Assembly: GCA_002070105.1 (NCBI GenBank)
Contig: MWCQ01000004.1
Span: 88,770-152,769 of the forward strand
Length of the DNA: 64,000 bases
DNA from: Firmicutes bacterium ADurb.Bin193
GTDB lineage: Bacteria > Bacillota > Clostridia > Monoglobales > Firm-18
Reading direction: 5' to 3'
Part shown: positions 1 through 10,293 of the stretch, piece by piece
How positions within the stretch are numbered: the stretch's first letter is position 1
Layout of the letters: the number at the start of each line of letters is the position of its first letter
Program-made: the position numbers and the translations under genes
Notes under the pieces: generated by a model
What the model saw: the letters and a program-made list of their open reading frames with translations, nothing else
Told to the model about the DNA's origin: nothing
Database searches by the model: none

Positions 1-33
1 TAATGAAAATAAACAAAAGCGGGGTGAGGAATA

Positions 34-522
34 ATGCGAATTATGGGGATTGACCCGGGGCTTGCAATCGTCGGCTTCGGGATAATCGAGCACGATGGAC
101 AAAGGTTTAAAACAATTGAATACGGTTCGATTAACTCTCCTGCGCATACCGATATTCCCGCCCGTCTTAAAGCAGTGTATGACGATATTTCATTTATAAT
201 TGAGAAATACAAGCCCGACGAGGTCGCCGTGGAGGAGCTTTTTTTCAATACAAACATCAAAACGGCAATCATGGTCGGACAGGCGAGGGGAACGCTGATT
301 CTTGCCGCCGCAAACCGCGGCATACCCGTCTTTGAATACACGCCGCTTCAGGTAAAACAGGCGGTTACAGGCTATGGAAGGGCGGAAAAAATACAGATTC
401 AGCAGATGGTGAAATCAATCCTTGCCCTTCGCGAGATTCCCACACCCGACGATACCGCCGACGCTCTTGCAGTGGCGATTTGCCACGCCCACTCAAGAAC
501 TTTAAGGGCGATAACGACATAG
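34..522 (+). CDS. ruvC: Crossover junction endodeoxyribonuclease RuvC
   Basis: RuvC is the nuclease that cuts Holliday junctions, working with RuvA and RuvB in homologous recombination. The 162 residues match the family length. The RNase H-fold acidic residues are visible: D7 in GIDPG, E67/E68 in VEELFF, and D140 and D143 in the C-terminal PDDTADALA motif, followed by conserved His. The ATG at 34 follows a GGGGTGAGGA ribosome site. ruvA and ruvB would be expected downstream but are absent; the next gene is the histidine operon with its own promoter, so ruvC is the last gene of a unit entering from the left. Recognition is firm. Confidence 0.96.
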   Translation: MRIMGIDPGLAIVGFGIIEHDGQRFKTIEYGSINSPAHTDIPARLKAVYDDISFIIEKYKPDEVAVEELFFNTNIKTAIMVGQARGTLILAAANRGIPVFEYTPLQVKQAVTGYGRAEKIQIQQMVKSILALREIPTPDDTADALAVAICHAHSRTLRAITT

Positions 523-548
523 CCTGAAAATACGCTTGTTTAATATGG

Positions 549-595
549 TTGACATAACAAAATAATTGTGTTACAATACTTTAGTGGTTTACCAC
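549..595 (+). promoter_or_regulatory. Sigma-A promoter of the his operon with a palindrome at the start site
   Basis: TTGACA (549-554), a 17-base spacer and TACAAT (572-577). Just downstream lies the palindrome GTGGT-TT-ACCAC (584-595), about where transcription should begin. It could be an operator for a repressor of histidine synthesis. No T-box or attenuator fits in the short leader. The boxes are seen; the operator role is inferred. Confidence 0.8.
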
Positions 596-615
596 AGTAA
601 AGTGAGGTTTTATAT

Positions 616-1872
616 ATGAGAAGATGGAAAACTCAAACGCCCGAAGGTGCGCTTGATGTTCTTGAGAATGAGTGTGCCCGCAAAAGAAGCGTTGAAGGCT
701 GTATTATGCAAACATATAAAGCAAGCGGATATTTTGAGGTTCAGACCCCGACCTTTGAGTTTTACGATGTCTTTGCCGATGAATTCGGCGATTTTGACCA
801 AAGCTCGATGATGAAATTTTTTGACAGGCAGGGAAGGATTTTGGTTCTGCGTCCCGATCTTACCACTCCGATTGCGAGGGTTTTCGCCACAAGGTATGCC
901 GATGTTCCCCTTCCGAAAAGGGTTAGCTATGTCGGAAGCGCATTCCGTGACGGGGGCTCGGTTGCCGGCGCCGTTCAGAAGGAGTTTACACAGGCGGGGA
1001 TTGAGCTTATCGGACAAAGCTCGCCCGAAGCTGATGCGGAGGTTATTGCGACAACCATCCGCGCTCTTTTGTCCTGCGGGCTCGAAAAGTTTCAGATAGA
1101 CATCGGTCAGGCGGAGTTTTTCAAAGGTATTATGGAGCAGACGGGGCTTTGCGAGGAAACGACTGAGCATATTCGCCAGCTTATAGACCAGAAAAGCTTT
1201 GTCGCCGTGGGTGAGCTTGCGGACAGCTATAAAATAAAAAGCGAGCTTAAAGAACTCATTTTAGAGCTTCCCAGTCTTTTCGGCGGGATAGAGGTAATAG
1301 ACAAAATAAAGACCAAAAGCCTCGGCGCAAGGGCAAAGGCGGCATTGGACAACATAATAGAAATATACGGAATTCTTGTCGATTACGGCTTTGAAAAATA
1401 CATATCGGTTGACCTTGGGATGGTCAAGGGGCTTAACTATTATACCGGCGTTATCGTAAAGGGATTTACGCACGGCGTGGGCTTCCCCGTTTGCGGCGGC
1501 GGAAGGTATGACAACCTTATAGGCGAGTTCGGCAGGAGCATTCCCGCAACCGGCGTAGCCATAGGGATTGAACGGGTTATATCCGCCCTTAATTATCAGA
1601 AAGCGGAATTTGAACTCCCTGTTGTGCATACCCTTGTATGCTATGACACCGACAGAAGCGATGCGTTTAAGATAGCCGAGGGGCTTCGGTCAAACGGACT
1701 TTGCGTTGAGGTCTGGACGGGCGGCGGCGACATCGAGGATTATGCAAACCGAAGGGGAATAGGCGGAATTGTACGAATTCGCGGAAACGGTGTGATAGAT
1801 ATAAAAAATCTTGTGGACGGGACGACTACTGCCACGACCGTTTCGGAACTGTTGGGCGGTGAGGGGAAATGA
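616..1872 (+). CDS. hisZ: ATP phosphoribosyltransferase regulatory subunit HisZ
   Basis: HisZ is a histidyl-tRNA-synthetase-like protein that has lost aminoacylation. It binds the short HisG to form the active, histidine-inhibited first enzyme of histidine synthesis. The 418 residues carry class II synthetase-like motifs ([10 protein letters not shown] near residue 80, a YYTG-type motif, and GGGRYDNL near residue 295). It is the first gene of the operon, and its stop overlaps the hisG start (ATGA). The pairing with a 213-residue HisG that lacks a regulatory domain agrees with the HisZ call rather than true HisS. Confidence 0.93.
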   Translation: MRRWKTQTPEGALDVLENECARKRSVEGCIMQTYKASGYFEVQTPTFEFYDVFADEFGDFDQSSMMKFFDRQGRILVLRPDLTTPIARVFATRYADVPLPKRVSYVGSAFRDGGSVAGAVQKEFTQAGIELIGQSSPEADAEVIATTIRALLSCGLEKFQIDIGQAEFFKGIMEQTGLCEETTEHIRQLIDQKSFVAVGELADSYKIKSELKELILELPSLFGGIEVIDKIKTKSLGARAKAALDNIIEIYGILVDYGFEKYISVDLGMVKGLNYYTGVIVKGFTHGVGFPVCGGGRYDNLIGEFGRSIPATGVAIGIERVISALNYQKAEFELPVVHTLVCYDTDRSDAFKIAEGLRSNGLCVEVWTGGGDIEDYANRRGIGGIVRIRGNGVIDIKNLVDGTTTATTVSELLGGEGK

Positions 1873-2510
1873 AATATCTGACGATTGCGCTTGCCAAGGG
1901 CAGGCTTGCCGAGCTTTCGACAGAGCTTTTCGGTAAAATCGGGCTTGACTGCCCGGTAATAAAAGAAAAATCAAGAAAGCTGATATTCACCGACGAAAAA
2001 AACAGGCTTAAATTTATGCTTGTAAAGGCTACGGATGTTCCCACCTATGTCGAATACGGCGCGGCTGACATCGGAATTGTGGGTAAGGACACTATTTTGG
2101 AGGAGGGTAAAAATCTTTACGAGGTTTTGGACCTTAAATTCGGCGCATGCAAAATGTGCGTCTGCGGTTGGGCGGACAAGGCGCTTCCGACCGGCTTTAT
2201 AAAGGTTGCCTCCAAATACCCCAACATTACAAGGGACTATTTTTCATCCAAAAAAAATCAGACGATTGAAATAATAAAATTAAGCGGAAGTGTCGAGCTT
2301 GCCCCGCTTTGCGGTCTTTCGGAGGTTATCGTCGACATAGTCGAAAGCGGAAAAACCTTGAAGGAAAACGGTCTTGCCGTTATCGAAGAGATATGCGATA
2401 TCTCCGCAAGGCTTGTTGTAAACAGGGTTAGCCTTAAAATGGAGAAGGAAAGAATAATGGGTATTGTCGACAGGGCAAGGGAGATAATAAAAAATGATAA
2501 CAATAATTGA
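1869..2510 (+). CDS. hisG: ATP phosphoribosyltransferase, short catalytic form HisG
   Basis: HisG condenses ATP with PRPP to phosphoribosyl-ATP, the committed step of histidine synthesis. At 213 residues this is the short form, without the C-terminal ACT-like regulatory domain, and therefore needs HisZ encoded just before it. The N-terminus [13 protein letters not shown] and the motif [11 protein letters not shown] are typical. The start overlaps hisZ by four bases and the end overlaps hisH by 17 bases, so translation is probably coupled. Confidence 0.96.
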   Translation: MKYLTIALAKGRLAELSTELFGKIGLDCPVIKEKSRKLIFTDEKNRLKFMLVKATDVPTYVEYGAADIGIVGKDTILEEGKNLYEVLDLKFGACKMCVCGWADKALPTGFIKVASKYPNITRDYFSSKKNQTIEIIKLSGSVELAPLCGLSEVIVDIVESGKTLKENGLAVIEEICDISARLVVNRVSLKMEKERIMGIVDRAREIIKNDNNN

Positions 2511-3081
2511 CTACGGCGCGGGGAATCTTAAAAGTGTCGAAAAGGCGTTGAATTTTTTGGGATATAAAACGGAGGTTACCGACAATCCCGACAAAATAAA
2601 AAATGCCGAAAAATTGATACTGCCCGGAGTCGGCTCCTTCAAAAACTCAATGGACAAGCTTCACGAAAGAGGGCTTGCAGAGGCTATAAAGGGCGTTTCT
2701 GCGCCGCTTTTGGGTATTTGCCTCGGGCTTCAGCTTCTTTTTGAATACAGCGAAGAGGGCGACTGCGAGGGGCTTGGAATGCTTGAAGGGAGAATCAAAA
2801 AAATCCCCGACTGCGGGCTGAAAATCCCGCAAATAGGCTGGAACAGCCTCAATATAAGGGGAGGCAGGCTTTTTGAGGGCGTGAAGAACAAAAGCTATGT
2901 CTATTTCGTCCACTCCTATTGCCTTGATGCGCGGGACAAGGGTGTTGTCAGCGCAACGGTCAGCTATGGGGCGGAGCTTGAAATTGCCGTAGAGTACAAA
3001 AACCTTTTCGCAACCCAGTTTCACCCCGAAAAAAGCGGGGGCGTCGGGCTTAGGATACTTGAGAATTTTGCGAAGATATAA
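2494..3081 (+). CDS. hisH: Imidazole glycerol phosphate synthase, glutaminase subunit HisH
   Basis: HisH is the class I glutaminase that supplies ammonia to HisF. The 195-residue protein shows the full triad: nucleophile C76 in GICLGLQ, then H177 and E179 in TQFHPEKSG. The oxyanion-strand PGVGSF motif is at 44-49. It lies inside the operon, overlapping hisG, with hisA and hisF directly after, so the synthase partner is encoded in the same transcript. Confidence 0.97.
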   Translation: MITIIDYGAGNLKSVEKALNFLGYKTEVTDNPDKIKNAEKLILPGVGSFKNSMDKLHERGLAEAIKGVSAPLLGICLGLQLLFEYSEEGDCEGLGMLEGRIKKIPDCGLKIPQIGWNSLNIRGGRLFEGVKNKSYVYFVHSYCLDARDKGVVSATVSYGAELEIAVEYKNLFATQFHPEKSGGVGLRILENFAKI

Positions 3082-3109
3082 TCAAATCAAGGAACGGAGA
3101 CCAAAAATT

Positions 3110-3826
3110 ATGACGATTTATCCTGCGATTGACATATTGGGCGGAAAGTGCGTGCGCCTTACACAGGGGCGGTACGACCAAAGCACCGTATACGGCGAAT
3201 CTCCCGCCGAAACGGCAAAAAGATGGGAGGCTAGCGGGGCTAAATGGCTTCACATAGTCGACCTTGACGGCGCAAGGGCGGGAAAACCGGTAAACCTTAA
3301 AGCTGTTGAAGAAATTGTTAAATCGGTCAAAATCCCCATTCAGCTCGGAGGAGGAGTAAGAACGCAATCCGACATTGAAAACCTTATTTCAACAGGTATA
3401 AGCCGTGTCATACTCGGAACGGGCGCCGTAAAAAGCAGAAAGCTGGTTTTGGATGCAACCGCAAAATACGGCGATAAAATAGCCGTCGGAATCGATGCGA
3501 AGGACGGCTTTGTGGCAATTAGCGGCTGGGAGGAGGTAAGTGGCTTTAGGTCGGTGGAATTTGCGAAAATTATGGAGGACTGCGGGGTTAAAACCATAAT
3601 ATATACCGATATTGCCACCGACGGAATGCTTACGGGCCCCAATTTTGCGGCAATGGAGGAAATGGCGAAAAGCGTTAATATAATCGTAATCGCTTCGGGC
3701 GGAGTGGGAAGCGCCGATGATGTAAAAAGGCTTATTCCCACGGGTGTCGCGGGCGTTATAATCGGGCGCGCCCTGTATACGGGAAGCGTCAGGCTGGAGG
3801 ATGTAATATGCTTGCAAAGCGAATAA
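3110..3826 (+). CDS. hisA: ProFAR isomerase HisA
   Basis: HisA is the (beta/alpha)8-barrel enzyme that performs the Amadori rearrangement of ProFAR to PRFAR. I chose the ATG at 3110, giving [12 protein letters not shown] with catalytic D8, because it follows GGAACGGAGA and because an upstream ATG at 3059 would lie inside hisH. The second catalytic Asp is in the YTDIATDG segment. The gene overlaps hisF by 19 bases. Confidence 0.96.
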   Translation: MTIYPAIDILGGKCVRLTQGRYDQSTVYGESPAETAKRWEASGAKWLHIVDLDGARAGKPVNLKAVEEIVKSVKIPIQLGGGVRTQSDIENLISTGISRVILGTGAVKSRKLVLDATAKYGDKIAVGIDAKDGFVAISGWEEVSGFRSVEFAKIMEDCGVKTIIYTDIATDGMLTGPNFAAMEEMAKSVNIIVIASGGVGSADDVKRLIPTGVAGVIIGRALYTGSVRLEDVICLQSE

Positions 3827-4569
3827 TACCCTGCCTTGATGTAAAGGACGGGCGCGTTGTAAAGGGAGTTAAATTTGTTAATCTTAAAGACGCTGGTGAC
3901 CCGGTTGAAATCGCCGCACAGTATGACAAGGCAGGCGCCGATGAGCTTGTATTCCTCGACATAACTGCCTCAAGCGATTCAAGAAGCATAGTACTTGATA
4001 TGGTGCGGAGGGTAGCCGAGCAGGTTTTTATCCCCTTTACCGTAGGCGGAGGAATAAGAACCGTAGAGGATTTTCGCGATATCCTGCGTGAGGGCGCGGA
4101 CAAAATCTCCGTTAACTCGGCGGCAATAAGGCGGCCGGAGCTTATTTCGGAGGCGGCGGATATATTCGGAAGCCAGTGTGTCGTTTTGGCGGTTGATGCC
4201 AAAAGGAGAAGCAACGGCAGCGGCTGGACGGTATATCTCAACGGCGGGCGTGTGGATACGGGAATAGACTGTGAGCAATGGGTTTATGACGGTGTCCGCC
4301 GCGGCGCGGGCGAGATTCTGCTTACCAGCATGGACTGCGACGGGGTTAAAAAAGGCTATGATAACGAGCTTAACAAGGCAATATCGGGCATTGTGAATGT
4401 TCCCGTTATCGCATCGGGCGGTGCGGGTAAGCCGGAGCATTTTTTCGATGCCATAGAATACGGCGGCGTCGACGCTGTTTTGGCGGCATCGCTGTTTCAT
4501 TACGGAGAGCTTGAAATTTCAGAGTTGAAAAAATATCTTGCATCGCGCAATATTCCGGTGCGAATGTAA
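3808..4569 (+). CDS. hisF: Imidazole glycerol phosphate synthase, cyclase subunit HisF
   Basis: HisF is the barrel subunit that uses ammonia from HisH to turn PRFAR into imidazole glycerol phosphate and AICAR. The 253 residues begin [20 protein letters not shown], with catalytic D11, and include the [10 protein letters not shown] and ITSMDCDG-like ([14 protein letters not shown]) phosphate-site motifs. Next to hisA and hisH as usual. Nothing odd in length or motifs. Confidence 0.97.
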   Translation: MLAKRIIPCLDVKDGRVVKGVKFVNLKDAGDPVEIAAQYDKAGADELVFLDITASSDSRSIVLDMVRRVAEQVFIPFTVGGGIRTVEDFRDILREGADKISVNSAAIRRPELISEAADIFGSQCVVLAVDAKRRSNGSGWTVYLNGGRVDTGIDCEQWVYDGVRRGAGEILLTSMDCDGVKKGYDNELNKAISGIVNVPVIASGGAGKPEHFFDAIEYGGVDAVLAASLFHYGELEISELKKYLASRNIPVRM

Positions 4570-4623
4570 ATTTCTATAAATTGTAAAAAATGTGCCATCA
4601 AGGCGGCAAAACGGAGGGTTATT

Positions 4624-5238
4624 ATGATTGATCCAAAATATGACGAAAACGGACTTATTCCCGTAATTGTGCAGGACTGGCGTACAAAAACCGTGCTTAT
4701 GCAGGCATATATGAATGAGGAAAGCCTGCGGCTTACGAAGGAAACGGGAAAGGCTACATATTACAGCCGAAGCAGGGGGAAGCTATGGGTAAAGGGCGAG
4801 GAAAGCGGACATTTTCAATATGTTAAGGAAATTTTTACCGATTGTGACAACGACTGTCTTTTGTTAAAAGTAGAACAGGTAGGCTCCGCATGCCACACAA
4901 ACAATTTTTCGTGTTTTTACCGCGATTTAGAAGGCGAAGAGGTAAAATCAAGCCTTCCCGATCCCGCAGTATTATATGAAATTTTTGATGTTATATGCGA
5001 CAGAGCGCTACACCCCAAGGAAGGAAGCTATACCAACTATCTTTTTGACAAAGGTGTAGACAAAATATGCAAAAAAGTGGGCGAGGAGGCGGCCGAGGTA
5101 ATTATTGCCGCAAAAAACCGCTCGAAAGAGGAAATAAGCTATGAGGCTGCGGACCTTATTTTTCATCTTCTCGTTGCGCTGAAGGAAACTGGTGCAACGC
5201 CGGAGGATGTATTCCTTCAGCTTCAAAGCAGACGATAA
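4624..5238 (+). CDS. hisIE: Bifunctional phosphoribosyl-AMP cyclohydrolase / phosphoribosyl-ATP pyrophosphohydrolase
   Basis: A fusion of HisI (residues 1 to about 110) and HisE (about 115-204), the second and third steps of histidine synthesis. The HisI half shows the metal-binding DCDNDC and the downstream C and H of [13 protein letters not shown]. The HisE half shows the MazG-like helix signature [12 protein letters not shown]. Its own GGAGGG ribosome site precedes the ATG. It closes the run of his genes; hisB, hisC and hisD are not in the window. Confidence 0.96.
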   Translation: MIDPKYDENGLIPVIVQDWRTKTVLMQAYMNEESLRLTKETGKATYYSRSRGKLWVKGEESGHFQYVKEIFTDCDNDCLLLKVEQVGSACHTNNFSCFYRDLEGEEVKSSLPDPAVLYEIFDVICDRALHPKEGSYTNYLFDKGVDKICKKVGEEAAEVIIAAKNRSKEEISYEAADLIFHLLVALKETGATPEDVFLQLQSRR

Positions 5239-5342
5239 GAAATGCTTAATTTAAAAATTTGAAATTAGACAAATTATTTCTTGCTATATTCTTTTGCCTT
5301 CTGCAAATATTATTAGTGTAACAAACAGGAGGTGAAACAAAG

Positions 5343-5546
5343 ATGGCAAACAACAATCAATCATTGGTAGCTGAAGCGAGAAACGGACTCGATAAATTTA
5401 AGTTCGAGGTTGCTAACGAAGTGGGCGTAACATTAAAGCCCGGATACAACGGCGATATCACTTCCCGTGATGCCGGTCGTATAGGCGGCAACATGGTAAA
5501 GAAAATGATTCAGTCGTATGAGCAGAGCCTTATAGGCAGGTTCTAA
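5343..5546 (+). CDS. Alpha/beta-type small acid-soluble spore protein
   Basis: These small proteins coat and protect DNA in the dormant spore and are degraded by the germination protease Gpr when the spore germinates. The 67-residue product has both family signatures: the protease-site region KFEVANEVGV (about 20-29) and the DNA-contact region SRDAGRIGGNMVKKMI (about 41-56). A strong AGGAGGTGA ribosome site precedes the ATG. It stands alone between hisIE and a terminator. This is direct evidence that the organism makes endospores. Confidence 0.97.
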   Translation: MANNNQSLVAEARNGLDKFKFEVANEVGVTLKPGYNGDITSRDAGRIGGNMVKKMIQSYEQSLIGRF

Positions 5547-5627
5547 GGATTTTAACGATAACAAATAAATTTAAAAGCTGTCCCATAAGTTTAATTTATT
5601 CTGATTAAAAACGGATGGCATTAGGAT

Positions 5628-5650
5628 AAGCCCGCCGCAAAGGCGGGCTT
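5628..5650 (+). terminator. Hairpin terminator after the spore protein gene
   Basis: Perfect 9-bp stem AAGCCCGCC / GGCGGGCTT with a GCAAA loop, followed by a short T-containing tract. Confidence 0.8.
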
Positions 5651-5941
5651 ACCTTTTAAAAGACCTGTACCCGTAACAAAAATACCGTATTCGTCATAGT
5701 ATATCAATGCACTTGGAAATTCACAGAAATATTGTTAATTTTATATATTGAATTTTTTTATCCGCAAGTATATTATATTTATGCTGCTTTAGTATATCAT
5801 GGGTAAATTTGTGGTTTTATTCCGGAATCGGAGAAAAACGGACAAATTAAGGGCTGTATAACGGCAGCTGCAAATACTCATATATGTCATTATGCCGATT
5901 TTGACTTCTATGGGTAAATCTATTAATTAGGGGCGATTAAA
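5651..5941. other. AT-rich intergenic region before hppA
   Basis: I see no gene here. On the minus strand bases about 5640-5720 read as a short open stretch (FPSALIYYDEYGIFVTG) that could be the stub of a lost gene, but it is too short to support. The hppA ribosome site AGGGGCGATTA is at the right end. Confidence 0.4.
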
Positions 5942-8044
5942 ATGAGAATCAGTGAAAACGGTATTTTTCTCCTGTCAATTGCGGTATCCTTGTTATCCTT
6001 CGGCGTTGCTCTTTTTTTCTATCAATGGGTTAAAAAGCAACAGGCCGACAACAAGCGTATTGCCGAGGTAGGAGGCTTTATAAGAAAGGGATCTAATATA
6101 TTTTTAAAGCGCGAATATGCTATCCTTGCCCGTTTCGCGGGCGTAATCGCGATTTTGATATTCCTTTTTCTTCCCGAACCTATATGGTCGGGTGATATGA
6201 AGAAAAACATTACAATGGCAGTAGCCTATATTTTAGGTACGGCTCTTTCCGCACTTGCGGGTAAGGTCGGCATTGAGGTTGCTACCATTGCTAACATGAA
6301 GGCGGCGGAGGCCGCGCAAAAGGGAATAAGACCTTCCTTTTTAGTCGGCTTCAGAGGTGGGGCGGTAATGGGTATGGCGGTTGTAGGAACAAGCCTTTTG
6401 GGTGTAACTGTCGTATACGCTCTTACAGGCGATGCAACTGCCGTTTTGGGCTTCAGCTTCGGAGCAAGCTCGCTTGCGCTGTTTGCAAAGGCGGGCGGCG
6501 GTATTTTTACAAAAACGGCTGATGTAAGCGCAGACCTTGTTGGTAAGGTTGAGCTTGGGATACCTGAGGATGACCCGAGAAATCCCGCCGTTATCGCAGA
6601 CAATGTCGGCGACAATGTCGGTGATGTTGCCGGAATGGGCGCGGATTTATTTGATTCTAATGTTGCGGCTATGGCGGCGGCGCTTGTAATGGCTATGAAT
6701 CTGGGCACAACAACAGCCGACAAATCCTCAAATATCATAATGGTTTTCTGTTATGCGGCGCTCGGTTTGTTATCCTCCGCTATCGGGGTTCTTTCCGCAC
6801 GCATGGGTAAAAAGGGTGATCCCACAAAGGCGCTTAACGGAAGCACATATATAACAACTGTGATTTTTGCGGTACTTACTGCGGCGGCTACATGGCTGTT
6901 CGGATTTGAGTGGCGTATATGGGGCGCAACTGCAATCGGTCTTTTAGTCGGCGTAATAATCGGAATCGCAAGCGACTATTTTACAAACGACAACAAAAAG
7001 CCGGTGCAGTTTGTTGCAAAGGCATCAAAATCAGGTCCCGCATTTACTGTTTTGTCGGGCGTTTCCTACGGTCTTTTAAGCGTTCTTCCCTCAATGGCGG
7101 GAATAGCTTTGTCGGCGCTTTTGGCATACAATATCTGCGCTCCCATCGGAGAGGGATATGCAATGTTCGGTATTTCAATGGCGGCGATGGGAATGCTTTC
7201 AATCGTCGGGATGATTATTTCAAACGATGCTTACGGCCCGATTGTTGACAACGCAAGAGGTCTTGCTGAAATGGGCGGCCTCGGCGATAAGGTTTTGGAA
7301 ATAACAGATGAGCTTGACAGCGCGGGAAATACGGTTAAAGCGGTTACAAAGGGCTTTGCGATCGGCGCGGCGGGACTTACGATTATTGCTCTTTTGGGTG
7401 CGTTTATGAGTGAGGTTAACTCGGCCGCCGGTCTAAAAGGTCTTGAAAAGATAACCGGCTTTGACATTATGAACCCCCTTGTATTCTTCGGTCTGCTTGT
7501 TGGTGCGGCAATACCCGCGGTTTTCTCCGCAATGCTTATGCTTGGCGTTGACAAAAACGCACAGCGGATGGTTGCCGAAATTCACAGGCAGTTTAATGAG
7601 ATTTTGGGGCTTAAAGAAGGCAAAAAGGGCGTTGTTCCCGAATACGAAAAGTGCATTGACATCGCCACGACCGGTGCGCTTAAAGAGCTTATACCCGCGG
7701 GGCTTATGTCAATTATCGTAACGCTTTTGGTCGGCTTTATCGGCGGAGTTCATGCGATAGGCGGATTTTTAACGGGTAACATCGTAAGCGGATTGCTTCT
7801 GGCACTGTTTATGTCCAACTCGGGCGGACTCTGGGACAATGCCAAAAAATTCGTTGAAGCGGGGAATGAAGGAGGAAAAGGCTCCGACGCGCACAAGGCG
7901 GCAGTTGTAGGTGACACCGTGGGCGACCCCTTCAAGGATACCGCAGGACCGTCAATTAACACACAGGTTACGGTAGTATCGCTTGTTTCGTCAATAATGG
8001 CAACTCTGTTTTTGTCATTCAACCTTTTCAGATTTTTCGGATAA
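5942..8044 (+). CDS. hppA: Membrane-bound ion-pumping pyrophosphatase HppA
   Basis: HppA hydrolyses pyrophosphate and uses the energy to pump H+ or Na+ out of the cytoplasm, recovering energy from biosynthesis in anaerobes. The 700 residues have about 15-16 membrane segments and the pyrophosphate-binding acidic motif DNVGDNVGDVAGMGADLFDS plus the late GDTVGDPFKDTAGPS motif. At the position that separates K+-dependent (Ala) from K+-independent (Lys) members, the sequence reads GNTVKA with K466, which points to the K+-independent type. It pairs functionally with the PPi-type phosphofructokinase at 53-54 kb. Which ion is pumped cannot be read with confidence. Confidence 0.95.
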   Translation: MRISENGIFLLSIAVSLLSFGVALFFYQWVKKQQADNKRIAEVGGFIRKGSNIFLKREYAILARFAGVIAILIFLFLPEPIWSGDMKKNITMAVAYILGTALSALAGKVGIEVATIANMKAAEAAQKGIRPSFLVGFRGGAVMGMAVVGTSLLGVTVVYALTGDATAVLGFSFGASSLALFAKAGGGIFTKTADVSADLVGKVELGIPEDDPRNPAVIADNVGDNVGDVAGMGADLFDSNVAAMAAALVMAMNLGTTTADKSSNIIMVFCYAALGLLSSAIGVLSARMGKKGDPTKALNGSTYITTVIFAVLTAAATWLFGFEWRIWGATAIGLLVGVIIGIASDYFTNDNKKPVQFVAKASKSGPAFTVLSGVSYGLLSVLPSMAGIALSALLAYNICAPIGEGYAMFGISMAAMGMLSIVGMIISNDAYGPIVDNARGLAEMGGLGDKVLEITDELDSAGNTVKAVTKGFAIGAAGLTIIALLGAFMSEVNSAAGLKGLEKITGFDIMNPLVFFGLLVGAAIPAVFSAMLMLGVDKNAQRMVAEIHRQFNEILGLKEGKKGVVPEYEKCIDIATTGALKELIPAGLMSIIVTLLVGFIGGVHAIGGFLTGNIVSGLLLALFMSNSGGLWDNAKKFVEAGNEGGKGSDAHKAAVVGDTVGDPFKDTAGPSINTQVTVVSLVSSIMATLFLSFNLFRFFG

Positions 8045-8073
8045 TATGATTCGATAAATATAACAAACACATA

Positions 8074-8101
8074 AAACGGGCGGTAATACTACCGTCCGTT
8101 T
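8074..8101 (+). terminator. Terminator after hppA
   Basis: A 12-bp stem (8074-8085 with 8090-8101, one G-T pair) with an ATAC loop, directly downstream of the hppA stop. Confidence 0.75.
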
Positions 8102-8121
8102 AAGTTTATATGAGGATATGT

Positions 8122-8159
8122 AAAGGCAGGCTGTAAAGTACCCCTGACTGCCTGCCTTT
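8122..8159 (-). terminator. Hairpin downstream of the Hsp20 gene
   Basis: Ten-base arms AAAGGCAGGC / GCCTGCCTTT ending four bases from the Hsp20 stop codon. Probably ends the minus-strand transcript; the T-run on that side is weak. Confidence 0.6.
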
Positions 8160-8162
8160 TAC

Positions 8163-8588
8163 CTATTGAATATCAATTTTTCTGCTCCTTGATTTTGAAG
8201 GCTCTGCCTTCGGCACCGTGATAGAAAGCACACCATCCTTATATTCAGCCTTTGCCTGCTCGGATTTTACTTCGACAGGCAGCGGAATTGTCCTTGAAAA
8301 GCTGCCGTAATACCGTTCCGTTTTATAAGCGTTTTCATCTTTTAATTCTTTTTCCCTTTTTGTCTGACCCGTTAATCTTACGGTATTATCATCAATATAT
8401 AAGTTTAGATCCTCCTTTGAAACTCCGGGTATTTCGGCTTTTACTATCATATCGTTTTCCGTTTGGTACACATCGACACGGGGAGATGAAAACCCTCCAA
8501 ACATTTTTGAGGGAAAGTCAAAAAAATTATTCGTATCCCTGAAGATATTATCCATATCCCTGAAAGGATTCCAAGGTATTAAAGACAT
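8163..8588 (-). CDS. Hsp20/alpha-crystallin small heat shock protein
   Basis: An ATP-independent holdase that binds unfolding proteins in the cytoplasm. The 141-residue product has an N-terminal SLIPWNPFRDMDNIF segment, an alpha-crystallin domain from about residue 38 (VDVYQTENDMIVKAEIPGVSKEDL) and the C-terminal GVLSITVPKAEP signature. A GGAGGAATC ribosome site precedes the ATG. It is a single gene facing the germination operon. No CIRCE element was seen upstream. Confidence 0.95.
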   Translation of the reverse strand: MSLIPWNPFRDMDNIFRDTNNFFDFPSKMFGGFSSPRVDVYQTENDMIVKAEIPGVSKEDLNLYIDDNTVRLTGQTKREKELKDENAYKTERYYGSFSRTIPLPVEVKSEQAKAEYKDGVLSITVPKAEPSKSRSRKIDIQ

Positions 8589-8760
8589 TTTGATTCCTCC
8601 TCCATATTTTTATCAGCAATAGTTTTTCCCTATAAAAAATTTTTATGACAATGACTTTTTTTATTTCCATGTATTTTTTATTCTATTATATGAAATATTA
8701 ACTAAATAGTATAAGTTCATGCACACTGTCTTTATAATGCAAATGTGGGGTGTAGTATAA

Positions 8761-10278
8761 TTGTTTAAAAAACTAATGAAGCAAAAAAGAACCTTGCCGG
8801 AAAATACGGAAAACAAATCTGCTTGTCCGTTGAATTCCGAAAATATTAAAGCCGAGCTTTTGGTAAGCAAGGATTTTATAACAAAAGACATTACAATCAA
8901 CAACAAATCGGGTACAAAAGCAGTTCTTTTTTATTTCGAAGGCATGGTTGATCTGAAAATGATTGACGATGACATTTTAAGGCCGTTGTTGCAGGAAAGG
9001 TCTATTACCGATGCAAATAACAGTGAGGATATAATAGATAGTATTTTAAGCGGCTCAATCTACCATACCGAAATAACGGTATCGGAAGATTTGAATGAAT
9101 GTATAAGCAAGATTATTGGCGGTAATGCGGCAATCGTGTTTGACGATGTATGTAAAGCTGTTTTGTTCAAGGTGAAGGGATATGAAACGCGTTCCGTCGG
9201 CGAGCCGTCAAGTGAAAATGTTGTAAAAGGCTCAAAAGAATCCTTTGTGGAATCACTGACTGTCAACACAACATTGGTACGCAGACGAATAAGAACACCC
9301 AAGCTCAGAATCGAACAGATAACAGTAGGCAGACAGACGGTTACTCCCGTATCCATTATTTATATTGACGGGCTTACAAATAATAATATCGTAAATGAGC
9401 TTCGAAAGAGACTTCAGAGTATAAATGTTGACGGAGTAATTTTTGCGCAAGCGATAGAGGAGAACATTATTGACAACAAACTCACTCCCTTTCCGCAGAC
9501 AACTTATATGGAAAGAGTTGATACATTCTGCCTTAACATACTGGAAGGCAGGGCGGGAATTCTGATTGACGGACTTCCGATAGCATACACCGTTCCTATT
9601 ACAATGGAGATGTTTTATAGGGCAACGGAGGACTATGCACAGAATTATTTAGTAGCTTCCGCCATCAGGATTCTACGCTATTTTACCGCAACCATAACCG
9701 TGTTTTTGCCTTCATTGTATATTTCGATAACAACCTTTCATCAGGAGATGATACCGTCAACGCTTGCAACATCAATAATCAGCAGTAAGGAAGGCGTGCC
9801 CTTCCCTACCTTTATAGAGGTTTTGATAATGCTGGGTTCATTCGAAGTTTTGCTGGAGGCAGGATTAAGGCTTCCGAGATCAATAGGTCAGGCACTTTCC
9901 ATAGTGGGCGCACTCATAGTGGGCGATGCCGCCGTAAATGCAAGGGCAGTATCACCCGTTGTGGTAATTGTTGTTGCTCTTACCGCAATATGCGGATTTG
10001 TTGTGCCGAATCAGGATTTATCAAACGCACTCAGGCTTTGCAGGTTTTTTTTGGTATTGCTGTCCTCGGTATTAGGGCTTTTGGGAATGGCACTGGGAAC
10101 CTTGCTTATTTTCATACACGAAAGCACGCTTTATTCATTCGGAGTACCCTATTTGGCGCCGTTTTCGTCAACGGAGGGTAAAGGCTTATTCGGTGATGCT
10201 GTTATAAGACCGCCGCTTTTTGTTAACAAAACAAGACCGGAAAACTTAAAAACCACCAATAAAAAGCGAAACGGATAA
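8761..10278 (+). CDS. GerA-family spore germination receptor, A subunit
   Basis: The A subunit of a germinant receptor in the inner spore membrane. The 505-residue protein has the soluble N-terminal GerA region (about 1-290, with the LRRRIRTPKL-like VRRRIRTPKLRIEQ motif) and a C-terminal block of membrane helices (about 295-470). The start is taken at TTG 8761 after GTGGGGTG; an ATG at 8776 is a possible alternative. First gene of the operon A-C-small-B. The germinant cannot be predicted. Confidence 0.93.
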   Translation: MFKKLMKQKRTLPENTENKSACPLNSENIKAELLVSKDFITKDITINNKSGTKAVLFYFEGMVDLKMIDDDILRPLLQERSITDANNSEDIIDSILSGSIYHTEITVSEDLNECISKIIGGNAAIVFDDVCKAVLFKVKGYETRSVGEPSSENVVKGSKESFVESLTVNTTLVRRRIRTPKLRIEQITVGRQTVTPVSIIYIDGLTNNNIVNELRKRLQSINVDGVIFAQAIEENIIDNKLTPFPQTTYMERVDTFCLNILEGRAGILIDGLPIAYTVPITMEMFYRATEDYAQNYLVASAIRILRYFTATITVFLPSLYISITTFHQEMIPSTLATSIISSKEGVPFPTFIEVLIMLGSFEVLLEAGLRLPRSIGQALSIVGALIVGDAAVNARAVSPVVVIVVALTAICGFVVPNQDLSNALRLCRFFLVLLSSVLGLLGMALGTLLIFIHESTLYSFGVPYLAPFSSTEGKGLFGDAVIRPPLFVNKTRPENLKTTNKKRNG

Positions 10279-10293
10279 AGGGGTTGTTTTTAA

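Noticed and set aside
5555..5940. A riboswitch before hppA
   Set aside because: Apart from the spore-gene terminator I could not build a conserved aptamer-like core in this leader.
6226..6738. Long minus-strand frames inside hppA, hisA, por and other genes
   Set aside because: They are antisense shadows with Ala/Pro/Ser-rich low-complexity products and no ribosome sites.
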